Under the pieces are notes generated by a model. It worked only from the letters and a program-made list of their open reading frames with translations, was not told where the DNA came from and made no database searches. Positions 9,622-18,646 of a DNA stretch of 26,111 bases are shown piece by piece; the stretch's first letter is position 1; each line of letters opens with the position of its first letter. Origin of the DNA: Leishmania donovani. Its lineage: Eukaryota > Euglenozoa > Kinetoplastea > Trypanosomatida > Trypanosomatidae. The DNA is taken from the NCBI RefSeq assembly GCF_000227135.1, contig NC_018263.1, positions 1,459,007-1,485,117 on the forward strand, given 5' to 3'. A program made the position numbers and the translations under genes.

Positions 9622-10462
9622 AACATGCACATGTGTACATTCATACACACCGACACGGAGGTGAAAAACTCAATGCCGTCGTGCTCGGTATGATGGTGCG
9701 CGATCTCCCCTGCCTCTCCATCCCTCCCCCTCCCTGCCTCCACAGCTCACATCGCACCCGAACAAGCGCACAAGAGCTGAAGGAAACGAGACATGGAGAG
9801 GCAGCAAAGCGAAAACGAAAAGCGTGGCCCACCTGCTCTTCGCCGTGGGGGCCACACAGACGCACTTCACAGCACACTGCCGTGAACGGATATCGATTAG
9901 CAACATAGCAGAAGAGGAAGCCACAGGAAAAGGCGACCATACTGAAGGAGCGCGTGCACAACTACCGCATCATGCTTTCCTCCCTCTTCCTGATTTCAAC
10001 GTCTGCATCGCCGCCTGGTGGAAGTCGGGCTGCGGATGTGCTTCACTCTTCATTCCTTCCGCCTCGCACCTTTGCTCTTGTGCATGCTGTTTTTTTTTCC
10101 ATGTTGTTCTTCCCCCTCTCTGCCTCCATTATCCATCCACTCCCGTGTTTTGTGTGCGTATGCGTCGGGGTGTCTTGACTTGCACGGCTGCATCTTAGCT
10201 GTGTCGATGCCATCGGTTTCCATTTCTTTCTCCTACTCGCTTTCTTGCGGTTGCACATCGGTCAATGTCATCTACCGCTACCTGCATTTCTCTTTCGCCT
10301 TGTCTCTACCAATATCTCTTTTCCGCCGCCACCACCACCACCACGCTTAGCTGCCCCGCCTCTTCACTTGCGGTTTCCCTCTCCTTTCACGGAACCACTT
10401 ACCCTTACGCCCCTACCTCCCACAAGGTACCACGCCTGATCTCTCTGCCGCTGCCTCGCAGG

Positions 10463-10502
10463 CTCCTCTTTTTCTTTCCACGTCGCCACCGCTACCGCCT
10501 AG
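10463..10502 (+). promoter_or_regulatory. Polypyrimidine tract and splice acceptor for first GCVT copy
   Basis: The C/T run CTCCTCTTTTTCTTTCC (about 10463-10479) is followed by CGCCACCGCTACCGCCTAG with AG at 10501-10502, which gives a 31-base leader. An AG at 10460-10461 lies just before the tract. It differs completely from the acceptor of the other copy. Confidence 0.5.
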
Positions 10503-10533
10503 CGTCCTCCTCAAGATAGATTACCCCGCAGCC

Positions 10534-11666
10534 ATGAGCGCCTCCCTCAAGAAGACGGCACTCCACAGCTTCCATCTCGCTCAGCAAGCGAAGATGGATG
10601 CATTCGCGGGCTATCACATGCCCATTTCCTATGGCAGGTTTGGTGTGCTGAAGGAGCACTTGTACACTCGCCAGGTCGCCGGCATATTTGACGTATCGCA
10701 CATGGGTCAGTATGAGGTTCGCGGCGCGGACCGTGAGAAGTTCATGGAGCACGTCACCCCGGTGGACCTCCAGCGCACCCGGGCCGGACAAGGGGCGCTG
10801 ACTATGCTGACGAACGCGNNNNNNNNNNNNNNNNNNNNNNNNNNNNNNNNNNNNNNNNNNNNNNNNNNNNNNNNNNNNNNNNNNNNNNNNNNNNNNNNNN
10901 NNNNNNNNNNNNNNNNNNNNNNNNNNNNNNNNNNNNNNNNNNNNNNNNNNNNNNNNNNNNNNNNNNNNNNNNNNNNNNNNNNNNNNNNNNNNNNNNNNNN
11001 NNNNNNNNNNNNNNNNNNNNNNNNNNNNNNNNNNNNNNNNNNNNNNNNNNNNNNNNNNNNNNNNNNNNNNNNNNNNNNNNNNNNNNNNNNNNNNNNNNNN
11101 NNNNNNNNNNNNNNNNNNNNNNNNNNNNNNNNNNNNNNNNNNNNNNNNNNNNNNNNNNNNNNNNNNNNNNNNNNNNNNNNNNNNNNNNNNNNNNNNNNNN
11201 NNNNNNNNNNNNNNNNNNNNNNNNNNNNNNNNNNNNNNNNNNNNNNNNNNNNNNNNNNNNNNNNNNNNNNNNNNNNNNNNNNNNNNNNNNNNNNNNNNNN
11301 NNNNNNNNNNNNNNNNNNNNNNNNNNNNNNATGGCGGAGGGCGGCTTCATTGGCTACGAGCCGATTAAGTACTTCCGGGACAACGCTAGCAAGGGCGCTG
11401 TGCCGCGGCTGCGAGTGGGCCTCGTTTCCACTGGTCCGGTTGCTCGTGAGAAGACTGTCATCGAGGTGGGTGGGAAGCCGGTGGGCGAGGTGACCAGTGG
11501 CTGTCCGTCTCCGTGCTTGAAAAAGAACATCGCCATCGGCTACCTCGACCGTAAGCTGGCCAAGGATGGCGCGAAGGTGGACCTGGTTGTGCGGGGCCGC
11601 CGCGTGGCTGCTGAGGTGGTCACTCCGCGATTCGTGCCTACCCGGTACTACCGCAAGCTCCAGTAA
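10534..11666 (+). CDS. GCVT: Aminomethyltransferase, glycine cleavage T-protein, copy 1 (interrupted by assembly gap)
   Basis: T-protein of the mitochondrial glycine cleavage system: it takes the aminomethyl group from lipoylated H-protein and, with tetrahydrofolate, releases ammonia and forms 5,10-methylene-THF. The first 95 codons are present, including FAGYHMPISY (24-33) and the signature GIFDVSHM (50-57). A run of N (10819-11330) replaces the middle. The last 111 codons (11331-11663) plus stop follow. By eye, all 285 bases before the gap and the 297 bases after it (11331-11627) equal the complete copy at 16420-17553. Differences are confined to the end: Arg instead of Pro at codon 11628-11630, LQ instead of PK as the last two residues, and TAA instead of TGA. 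The two halves are out of phase by one base, but only because the gap is written as 512 N where the intact copy has 513 bases. I see no evidence of a real frameshift. The short N-terminus SLKKTALHSFHLAQQAK could serve as a mitochondrial signal. Confidence 0.9.
10819..11330. other. Assembly gap of 512 N inside GCVT copy 1
   Basis: Undetermined bases. The intact copy has 513 bases between the same flanks (16705-17217), so the gap size is a one-base-short estimate. A collapse of reads between two near-identical genes would explain why it could not be filled. Confidence 0.97.
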
Positions 11667-14600
11667 AGCGAGACAACGAAAGGCGGACCCCTACCAGGCA
11701 AAGTATCGCATCATAACTCAAAGCCATGGTGAGGTGTGGAGCAAGCGAGCGAGAGAGAGGAGGCACGCACAGACTGTGATGAAGAACATGCATAAGAAGA
11801 AAGCACCCTCTAGGTATATTTGGTGACGAGCGGTGAAGGCGGTAGGGAGTGCCTGTAAGTGTGTGGGTGGCGCACATTGGCGCCCTGCCCCCATACCCGC
11901 TTAATCACCTTCCCCCACCGCTTTTCTCGTTTCGACTGTTCCAGCTTCGTCGCCATGCTCTACCGCCTCTCTTTCCGTTATCATGTGTTTTTATCTTTTA
12001 TTGGATTTTACTTTTAGCGGATGTGCGTGCTCATTTACTGTCGTGCGCGGTCTTGCGTCTCCTCTGCCTCTTTCGCTTTTCATGCGACTCTGCGCTTCAG
12101 CGATTCCCTCGCGGAGCACGTTGGAAGAAGGGTAGACGGAAGGCACGCTTCAATGGAAGGACGGTGAAACACACACGCCTGTATCTAGTTGCTGAGGATC
12201 ATGAGTGTATCAAGTGCACGAAGCAGACAAAGAAAGAGCATGGCGTCGTGACGCTTCACTCTACCCCGCGTGCATGCTGTCCTTCTCTCTCAGTGAAACG
12301 CCCTGCTCATTTTTTTTTACTTGCCATTGGACTGCTCTGCTCTGCTCTCTCACGCTGGATGACGTCTTGTGGTGTCTTTGCGTTAACGTTGTGCTCTTTT
12401 TAAAGTTTGATGTCTTTATCCCGCGCGCGCGCTCTCTCTGTGTGTGCGTGTGCCCCTTTCCGCCTTTGTGCGCCTCTGTTGTGTCTTATGTTTTCGTCTC
12501 TCGTTCTCGCTACCCTCCCTAACGCGCACCTCACCGAGGCAACAGTCGCTGCCGCGTCTCGTTTTCTCTGTATTTTTTTTTTTTTTGGGAGGGGGGAGGC
12601 TTTCAGTCTTTGTGTCTTGAATGTGTCTTGCTGCCTCGGCCACACGTTCCACGCTTCATTCCTTTGATTTTGTTTTTCAATTTAGCGACGCAGTGCATGA
12701 TAACTGTGCAACTTTTGTTGTGTCTCTCTTCGTCTGCCAAGACACACGCGCACACGGGAGTGAAGGAAAGAAGAAGAAGCAAACGAAAAGGCAATGCTGG
12801 CAAGCAAGTTTCACCCTCCTCCCTCGCCCTCCCTTCTTCTCCGCCTCCGTCATCTCCAACCCTCGTCATGCCTGGCAGTGTCCCCCTCAGCGAGAAGACG
12901 AAAGTAAAAAGTCACAGGAAGGGGATGGCGGTGATGGGGGACGAAGGAGGTGAGGGAAAGGTGGCGGACTCTGAGGTAACTTGAGACCGTACTCATGTGC
13001 GCCACAATTGCTTCTCATTCGCTTCCAAGCGCTCTCTCTCCGCTGCTCACTCTCTCTTCCCCCCACCTCTTCTTCCGTCCCCACTGAACGGCTTATATTC
13101 GTTCTTCTGGACGTGACTTGTCGGGTGCGTGGTGGGGTGGGGCGAGGGTGGGTGCTGGTGCAGACGTGTGTGCTCGACATCGGTTCTCTCTGATGACGAT
13201 GAACGTTTTCACGGTGTGCTGATCCCCTCCCTCCCCCTCCATGTACTGCTCCCGTTTTCACATGCACACCCAAAAAAGCCTACGCCGTAGTGGTACAGGT
13301 ATACATATACATACATATAGGCTTCCCGTTTCTGTTTTGGCTCATTTTCTTTGTTTTTGATCGCCGACTCTCGCTTGCCTCTCCCCTTCTCCCTCTACCC
13401 TCTCTCCCCTCTGTCTGTCTGTTTCCTCTGTTGTTACCGTATTTCTTTCTCTTGTTTGTTTTTATGGCCCACAAGAGAAGCACAAGGAACGATGCCGGGC
13501 ACGAAAAAAAGCGGTGCTCAGAACTCAGGCATCTGCAGACACACCCGCACACATTCCTATACCACACATGCTCATGTGCCAGGCATGCCGATTCTATTCA
13601 GGTGCGTACTCTTGCTATACAATCTCTAAGGCGCCCCTATCTACGTGCTTGTCTGCATCTGGACTTGTGTCTGCGCGCCTGTATGTGCGTAAAGGAGTGT
13701 GCGTGCATGCGTGTGTCGCCATATATAGTTTTCTGCCCTCTTCTTGCGTTGTTTGTATACGTCTTTTTCATTGCCCCCCCCCCCCCGGTTGTTTGAGACG
13801 TCGGGCCCTCCCTTTCGATCATCGTCTCGTCTCTTCTTCTAACGTGCCATTGAGCTTCTTTGGTCTTTCTGCTATTCTGTCAGAAGCCACAGCCCTCTTA
13901 TCCTCCTCCACGTCGCTTTCCTTCCCATTCTTTCTTGCACTCTCTCGCATTTCGCTCTTTTCTTTTTTTCCTTGTGCTTGCGGCGTCCCATACTTCGCAC
14001 GCGCCCGTACACTTGGTACAGGTATGTGCGCTTGCTGTTGCACTCTGCTTGTCTCGTTCCTTTTTGCGCACCATGTTCGATGTGCAGCGTGTCCCTGTCT
14101 CCCTGCATGGAGGTGTGTGCCGCGCTTTTTCACGCACGTTGCGGGAAGGGAGGCGGAGGGGAGGCAGCAGAGGACAGAGAAAAAAAAGCGAAGAACCGAA
14201 AAACGAAGCGGCGGTGGAATGCAGCAGACAGTCAAACGTGAGCACCATAAATGGAGGATGGCTCACCGTTCTGGGTCTGATGGCATTGCCAGCAACAGGT
14301 CCAGCAGTGAATCCGCCAAGCTGAACAATGAGCGAAGAAAATCTACCCCCCCCCCCTCCCTTCCCCACATACATCTAATTGCACATATGCGCTTTTAACT
14401 GCTGTCGCATTCTGACGCGAGAGAGGGTGGAGAGGGAGAAGGGCAAGGGCTGCGTAGCGAGGACAAGACACGCGTGCAAACACAGACGTATACACACACC
14501 TTTCCTACCGGCCTTCTCTCTCCTCTCGCCGTTACCTTCTGCCTTTCAGACGCACATGCCTACGGCTGTTTAAGTGTATTCTGTATTTCTCTTCGTAACG

Positions 14601-14702
14601 CTCGAGCCGATATGACTAGAAGTTACGCATGCTCTCTCGTCTGCATGCACATGTGCTTGTATGGAGGCGCTGATCTGTGCACGGACACAGAGGTATGCGT
14701 AT

Positions 14703-14758
14703 CCCCTCTCTCCCTCTCTCCCTCTCTCCCTTTCTCCCCCCTCTCTCCCTCGCTCGCT
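14703..14758. repeat. CCCTCTCT-type pyrimidine tandem tract
   Basis: Three to four near-perfect eight-base CCCTCTCT units grade into CTCCCTCGCTCG. The tract is purely pyrimidine over most of its length and may promote H-DNA or polymerase slippage. Confidence 0.8.
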
Positions 14759-14830
14759 CCTTCGCTCTCTGCCTTTCTTTTGTGTGCAGTTCTGTGGATG
14801 CTCTTTTCTGTTTCCTTTTGCGTTGTCTTC

Positions 14831-14862
14831 ATATATTTATATATGCATGCAAATAAATATAT
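14831..14862. repeat. AT-rich inverted repeat, 10-bp perfect arms
   Basis: ATATATTTAT (14831-14840) is the exact reverse complement of ATAAATATAT (14853-14862). The 12-base spacer contains the palindrome GCATGC. In RNA it would be a weak, all-A/U hairpin. Confidence 0.8.
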
Positions 14863-15285
14863 GCATTCAGTCCTTTGCTTTCCTATCTCTTCGGTTTTTT
14901 GTATTTTCCTGCTTGGAAAACTGCAAACTCTTTTCCGTGCGTGTGTGCCGTCGGCTTTGCTGCTCCCCCTCCCCAAATGACGCCTGCTCTCTCGTGTCTT
15001 TTCTTGAGCAGGAGGAGTAGAGGAGCGGGCGGGATGCAGAAGTGTAAGAGTGACTGATGGCTTCCGTTTTTTTTTTACCCAGGGTGAGGGTCTCCTCGTT
15101 TCCTTTCCGATATTGTCCGATTGCCCGGACAAAACCGCACACGCACCAACACTAGACCTACCAAGGCCGCTCTCTTTTCCGAGGAAAACAGAGGGAGTGG
15201 GTGGACACGCGCAGCGTCTTCTATCTGTGGTTTCTCTCCACACCTCCGTGAGCCGGAGCGATGACGGCGGAGTAGCGGCGAGGCA

Positions 15286-15307
15286 ATATATATATATATA
15301 TATATAT
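15286..15307. repeat. (AT)11 microsatellite
   Basis: Twenty-two bases of uninterrupted alternating A/T, followed by GTATGTATA, in the GCVT intergenic region. Confidence 0.9.
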
Positions 15308-15503
15308 GTATGTATAGACATGAGGGAAGAGTGTGGCGCATGCTACACCAAAAAAGACCCGTGCTTCCCCCCATGCACTTGATGGGCCCCTGATACCGCA
15401 AGTAAGCACCCTCTTTGCGCCACCGATACGTCATCAAAGCCTCGACCTTCACCTTTTCTCCTCTTCTGCACTATTTAATAAGTTCGTCTCTTTCTTGATG
15501 TGG

Positions 15504-15533
<30 letters not shown>
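15504..15533 (+). repeat. A30 homopolymer
   Basis: Thirty consecutive A. It could be a slippage microsatellite or the fossil tail of a retroposed sequence. I see no recognisable retroposon body or target-site duplication immediately upstream, so its origin is undecided. Length from sequencing is uncertain. Confidence 0.85.
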
Positions 15534-15536
<3 letters not shown>

Positions 15537-15873
15537 GCGACAGCACCAAAGTCTCATTATTCACCAAGAAACGAAAGGGCGAATTGCCCACCTCCTTTTT
15601 TCTGCGCATCTTTTTCTCTCTGCTTCTCTGTTTCTCTTTGAAAAATGAAAACGAGTTGTCGTCTCCCTATCCCTCTCATCCGTCTTGCCTCCGCCCCCCC
15701 CCCGAAAACAGAGCGTTAGGCCCAGAAGAAACACATCAATTCTAGCGTCTCATCCCTATCACATCTTTTGGTGCGCTCCTTGACGGACTAAACACGCTCC
15801 CATTTCTCCCTCTGGAAGGCTCTACAAGCCAATGAAAACGGACCGGTTGCCAAACACTCAGCTATTTCCGTGT

Positions 15874-16189
15874 CCACAGAGCTCAAAACATTTCTATTCG
15901 CCTCGACCATCCGCAATCATCCGTTTCTTCTCTAGACAGGCACACACAAACGCACACACGCCACAGCAAGCCTCCCACCCTCTCACTCCTTTCCCGCGGC
16001 AGCCATGAGCGCCTCCCTCAAGAAGACGGCACTCCACAGCTTCCATCTCGCTCAGCAAGCGAAGATGGATGCATTCGCGGGCTATCACATGCCCATTTCC
16101 TATGGCAGGTTTGGTGTGCTGAAGGAGCACTTGTACACTCGCCAGGTCGCCGGCATATTTGACGTATCGCACATGGGTCAGTATGAGGT
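15874..16189 (+). repeat. 316-bp direct repeat, left copy (abuts 99-N gap)
   Basis: This segment, covering the GCVT 5' flank and its first 61-62 codons, appears identical by eye to 16289-16604, offset by 415 bases. Its right end is the edge of the N run, and its partner starts exactly at the other edge. This is what overlapping contig ends placed side by side would give. Confidence 0.93.
16005..16189 (+). CDS. GCVT: GCVT 5' fragment ending at gap (probable assembly duplicate)
   Basis: The first 61 complete codons of GCVT (ATG at 16005) run into a run of N at 16190. Sequence and upstream flank are identical to the start of the complete copy at 16420. After the gap the DNA restarts in the 5' flank of that copy, not in the middle of a gene, so this fragment has no matching 3' end. 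It is best read as the same locus represented twice. A real third, truncated GCVT would need sequence evidence across the gap. It should not be counted as a separate gene without that. Confidence 0.6.
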
Positions 16190-16288
16190 NNNNNNNNNNN
16201 NNNNNNNNNNNNNNNNNNNNNNNNNNNNNNNNNNNNNNNNNNNNNNNNNNNNNNNNNNNNNNNNNNNNNNNNNNNNNNNNNNNNNNNN
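16190..16288. other. Assembly gap of 99 N, probably false
   Basis: Ninety-nine undetermined bases, the same length as the gap at 18513-18611, which suggests a placeholder of unknown size. Flanks overlap by 316 bp, so the true gap is probably negative. Confidence 0.95.
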
Positions 16289-16604
16289 CCACAGAGCTCA
16301 AAACATTTCTATTCGCCTCGACCATCCGCAATCATCCGTTTCTTCTCTAGACAGGCACACACAAACGCACACACGCCACAGCAAGCCTCCCACCCTCTCA
16401 CTCCTTTCCCGCGGCAGCCATGAGCGCCTCCCTCAAGAAGACGGCACTCCACAGCTTCCATCTCGCTCAGCAAGCGAAGATGGATGCATTCGCGGGCTAT
16501 CACATGCCCATTTCCTATGGCAGGTTTGGTGTGCTGAAGGAGCACTTGTACACTCGCCAGGTCGCCGGCATATTTGACGTATCGCACATGGGTCAGTATG
16601 AGGT
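16289..16604 (+). repeat. 316-bp direct repeat, right copy
   Basis: Partner of 15874-16189. This copy continues without interruption into the complete GCVT gene, so it is the one to trust. Confidence 0.93.
16336..16350 (+). promoter_or_regulatory. Polypyrimidine tract and splice acceptor for complete GCVT
   Basis: CCGTTTCTTCTCTAG ends in AG at 16349-16350, giving a 69-base leader with no ATG before 16420. The identical sequence at 15921-15935 belongs to the duplicated contig end. Confidence 0.6.
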
Positions 16605-17553
16605 TCGCGGCGCGGACCGTGAGAAGTTCATGGAGCACGTCACCCCGGTGGACCTCCAGCGCACCCGGGCCGGACAAGGGGCGCTGACTATGCTGACGAA
16701 CGCGCAAGGAGGCATCAAAGACGACTGCATCGTGACGAGGATGGCCGACCATCTGTTCCTTGTGCTGAACGCTGGGTGTAAGGAGAAGGATGTGGCGCAC
16801 ATGGAGCGTGTGCTGCGTGAGGGCGCGATGAAGGGTGCGGATGTGCAGCTTGTGCCGCTGGATCGCTCGCTTATCGCGCTGCAGGGCCCGCAGGCCGCCG
16901 CGATCCTCTCCGAGTTCATGGATGACGTGCCGGACATGGGCTTCATGCAGTGCCGCCAGAGGGTGAGCATCAAGGGCATGGAGGTGCAGGTGACGCGGTG
17001 CGGCTACACGGGCGAGGACGGCTTCGAAATGTCTGTGTCGAACACGGACATTGTAGCGTTTGTGGAGCTCCTCATGTCGAGGAAGGCAGAAATGATCGGC
17101 CTGGGTGCTCGCGACAGCCTTCGTCTGGAGGCGGGGTTGAACCTGTACGGTCACGAGCTGACCGAGGATATCAACCCTGTGGCGGCTCGCTTCATGTGGG
17201 CGATTTCGAAGCGCCGAATGGCGGAGGGCGGCTTCATTGGCTACGAGCCGATTAAGTACTTCCGGGACAACGCTAGCAAGGGCGCTGTGCCGCGGCTGCG
17301 AGTGGGCCTCGTTTCCACTGGTCCGGTTGCTCGTGAGAAGACTGTCATCGAGGTGGGTGGGAAGCCGGTGGGCGAGGTGACCAGTGGCTGTCCGTCTCCG
17401 TGCTTGAAAAAGAACATCGCCATCGGCTACCTCGACCGTAAGCTGGCCAAGGATGGCGCGAAGGTGGACCTGGTTGTGCGGGGCCGCCGCGTGGCTGCTG
17501 AGGTGGTCACTCCGCCGTTCGTGCCTACCCGGTACTACCGCAAGCCCAAATGA
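16420..17553 (+). CDS. GCVT: Aminomethyltransferase, glycine cleavage T-protein, complete copy
   Basis: A complete 377-residue T-protein. With P-, H- and L-proteins it splits glycine in the mitochondrial matrix and feeds 5,10-methylene-THF to one-carbon metabolism. Visible family features, in order: FAGYHMPISY (24-33), GIFDVSHM (50-57), QGGIKDDCIVTR with the candidate catalytic aspartate at 101 (E. coli numbering is also Asp101), GYTGEDGFEM (195-204), ARDSLRLEAGLNLYGHEL (230-247) and the C-terminal barrel domain ending RYYRKPK. Length matches the family. The N-terminus has only a short basic stretch before the conserved core, in line with the short mitochondrial presequences of trypanosomatids. 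It differs from copy 1 only near the C-terminus in the visible parts, while both UTR flanks are unrelated, so the two copies may be expressed differently. All expected motif residues are present, so activity is likely. Confidence 0.96.
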   Translation: MSASLKKTALHSFHLAQQAKMDAFAGYHMPISYGRFGVLKEHLYTRQVAGIFDVSHMGQYEVRGADREKFMEHVTPVDLQRTRAGQGALTMLTNAQGGIKDDCIVTRMADHLFLVLNAGCKEKDVAHMERVLREGAMKGADVQLVPLDRSLIALQGPQAAAILSEFMDDVPDMGFMQCRQRVSIKGMEVQVTRCGYTGEDGFEMSVSNTDIVAFVELLMSRKAEMIGLGARDSLRLEAGLNLYGHELTEDINPVAARFMWAISKRRMAEGGFIGYEPIKYFRDNASKGAVPRLRVGLVSTGPVAREKTVIEVGGKPVGEVTSGCPSPCLKKNIAIGYLDRKLAKDGAKVDLVVRGRRVAAEVVTPPFVPTRYYRKPK

Positions 17554-18235
17554 AACGGCCGTGCTCCGACAAATACAGGCTACGTAACCGATGTAACGTC
17601 GAATGACCGAGGAAAGTAAATGCGACGCAGGGAGCCTGGAGGAAGAAGGCGAGAGAGCTGTGTATACGGACGGTACACCCTCTCGCCTCCGCTACAGCCC
17701 GTATCATCTCTGACCTGACTCCACGTTTCTTGCACACCCAGTTTTCGACTCCCTGCCCTTCGGAAGCCGCCTCGTGCGCTTTTCCTATCTTCATCAAGGC
17801 CGTAAAGCGCCTCTTGCCTTTTCCTGAATACCGACGCCTGTCTATATGTGTGTATATGTTTGGGTGTGGAGCGGCGTTTCGCTTCTTCTCTGCTGCCAGA
17901 TCTTTATCGAAGAAGGACTGATACAATGCCGTGTAACGTCGCAGCTGTATGTGAGGGGAGTTGACATCGTCGGGTCTCGTTTCCCACGTGCGCTTCCGTC
18001 CTGCTTGTACGTGTTCGTGCGTGTGTCACCGACAAGCGCACACTCGTACAGACGCAATACCAACACGACTGTTTCTCGGGATGCACGCCATCCTTGCATG
18101 TGAACGCGTTTGCGCACGTGCCGATTGTGAACCGTTTCGTCCACCATACTGGTGTGTGACACCGCTGTGGACATTGATTTTTTTTTTTCGCGCGCTTGGT
18201 TTCCTTTACAGACACACCCTTCCGTGCGTAGTATC
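17554..18235 (+). other. GCVT 3' flank before the retroposon
   Basis: No gene seen. It holds a nested hairpin (17648-17687), C/T-rich stretches, and a T12 run (18178-18189) just upstream of the retroposon-like segment. It is probably GCVT 3' UTR. Confidence 0.6.
17648..17687 (+). promoter_or_regulatory. Nested hairpin in GCVT 3' UTR
   Basis: The outer arms GGCGAGAG (17648-17655) and CTCTCGCC (17680-17687) are exact complements. Inside them GTGTA (17660-17664) pairs with TACAC (17674-17678), leaving a nine-base loop and a small internal loop. It begins 95 bases after the GCVT stop. Copy 1 has no counterpart by eye. Function is unknown; a role in mRNA stability is only a possibility. Confidence 0.55.
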
Positions 18236-18477
18236 TCGGGGCCCAGCGCACCCCCTCCCCCGCTCTTTGTGGGAGGAAGTCAAGCAGCCCCCTCCCCTTT
18301 CGATCCCCTGCGAAGTGCCGAGCCACTTCTCGTGGTGAAAGGGCCAAGCACCTACGGCGAGGGGAAGTCAGTGCAATTCATCGCTACTGGCGCCGGCAGT
18401 CAGGTCCTGGATGGCGTTGCGTTGGAGCGGCCCGCGGCAGCCAATATGCTCGGGCCATTCATGTGACAGGCGAGGTG

Positions 18478-18512
18478 GCATCGTGATTCCGACGCATCCC
18501 ACCCGGCCCTCA
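18478..18512 (+). repeat. 35-bp direct repeat, left of 99-N gap
   Basis: Identical to 18612-18646, which starts at the other edge of the gap. This indicates overlapping contig ends inside the SIDER-like element. Confidence 0.93.
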
Positions 18513-18611
18513 NNNNNNNNNNNNNNNNNNNNNNNNNNNNNNNNNNNNNNNNNNNNNNNNNNNNNNNNNNNNNNNNNNNNNNNNNNNNNNNNNNNNNNNN
18601 NNNNNNNNNNN
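18513..18611. other. Assembly gap of 99 N, probably false
   Basis: Same placeholder length as 16190-16288. Both flanks carry the same 35 bp, so joining them would close the element with no missing DNA. Confidence 0.95.
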
Positions 18612-18646
18612 GCATCGTGATTCCGACGCATCCCACCCGGCCCTCA
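18612..18646 (+). repeat. 35-bp direct repeat, right of 99-N gap
   Basis: Partner of 18478-18512. Confidence 0.93.

Larger units (their letters stand above)
9475..10533 (+). other. Intergenic region CH-domain protein to first GCVT
   Basis: About 1.06 kb without a gene. A purine-rich block follows the stop codon (9479-9520), then a CA microsatellite (9603-9621), C/T-rich stretches and a strongly pyrimidine-rich segment (10200-10480) leading to the GCVT start. It shows no similarity by eye to the DNA upstream of the second GCVT copy. Confidence 0.65.
11667..16004 (+). other. Long intergenic region between GCVT copies
   Basis: About 4.3 kb with no convincing gene. It is C/T-rich with numerous simple repeats: C13 (13774-13786), a CCCTCTCT-type tract (14703-14758), an AT-rich inverted repeat (14831-14862), a TA tract (15286-15307) and a 30-base A run (15504-15533). 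The longest plus-strand frame (13514-14398) lacks an ATG start, is Cys/Ser/Leu-rich from C/T-rich DNA, and has no domain. No similarity to the GCVT CDS or its other flank was seen. An RNA gene or very small ORF could be missed here. Confidence 0.6.

Noticed and set aside
10534..11666. GCVT copy 1 as a frameshifted pseudogene
   Set aside because: The phase change lies entirely in the N run and is explained by its length of 512 rather than 513. Known parts are intact and identical to the good copy.
13514..14398. A 294-codon plus-strand frame between GCVT copies
   Set aside because: It starts at GTG rather than ATG, is Cys/Ser/Leu/Phe-rich because the DNA is C/T-rich, and ends in simple repeats. 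It resembles other non-coding frames in the window.
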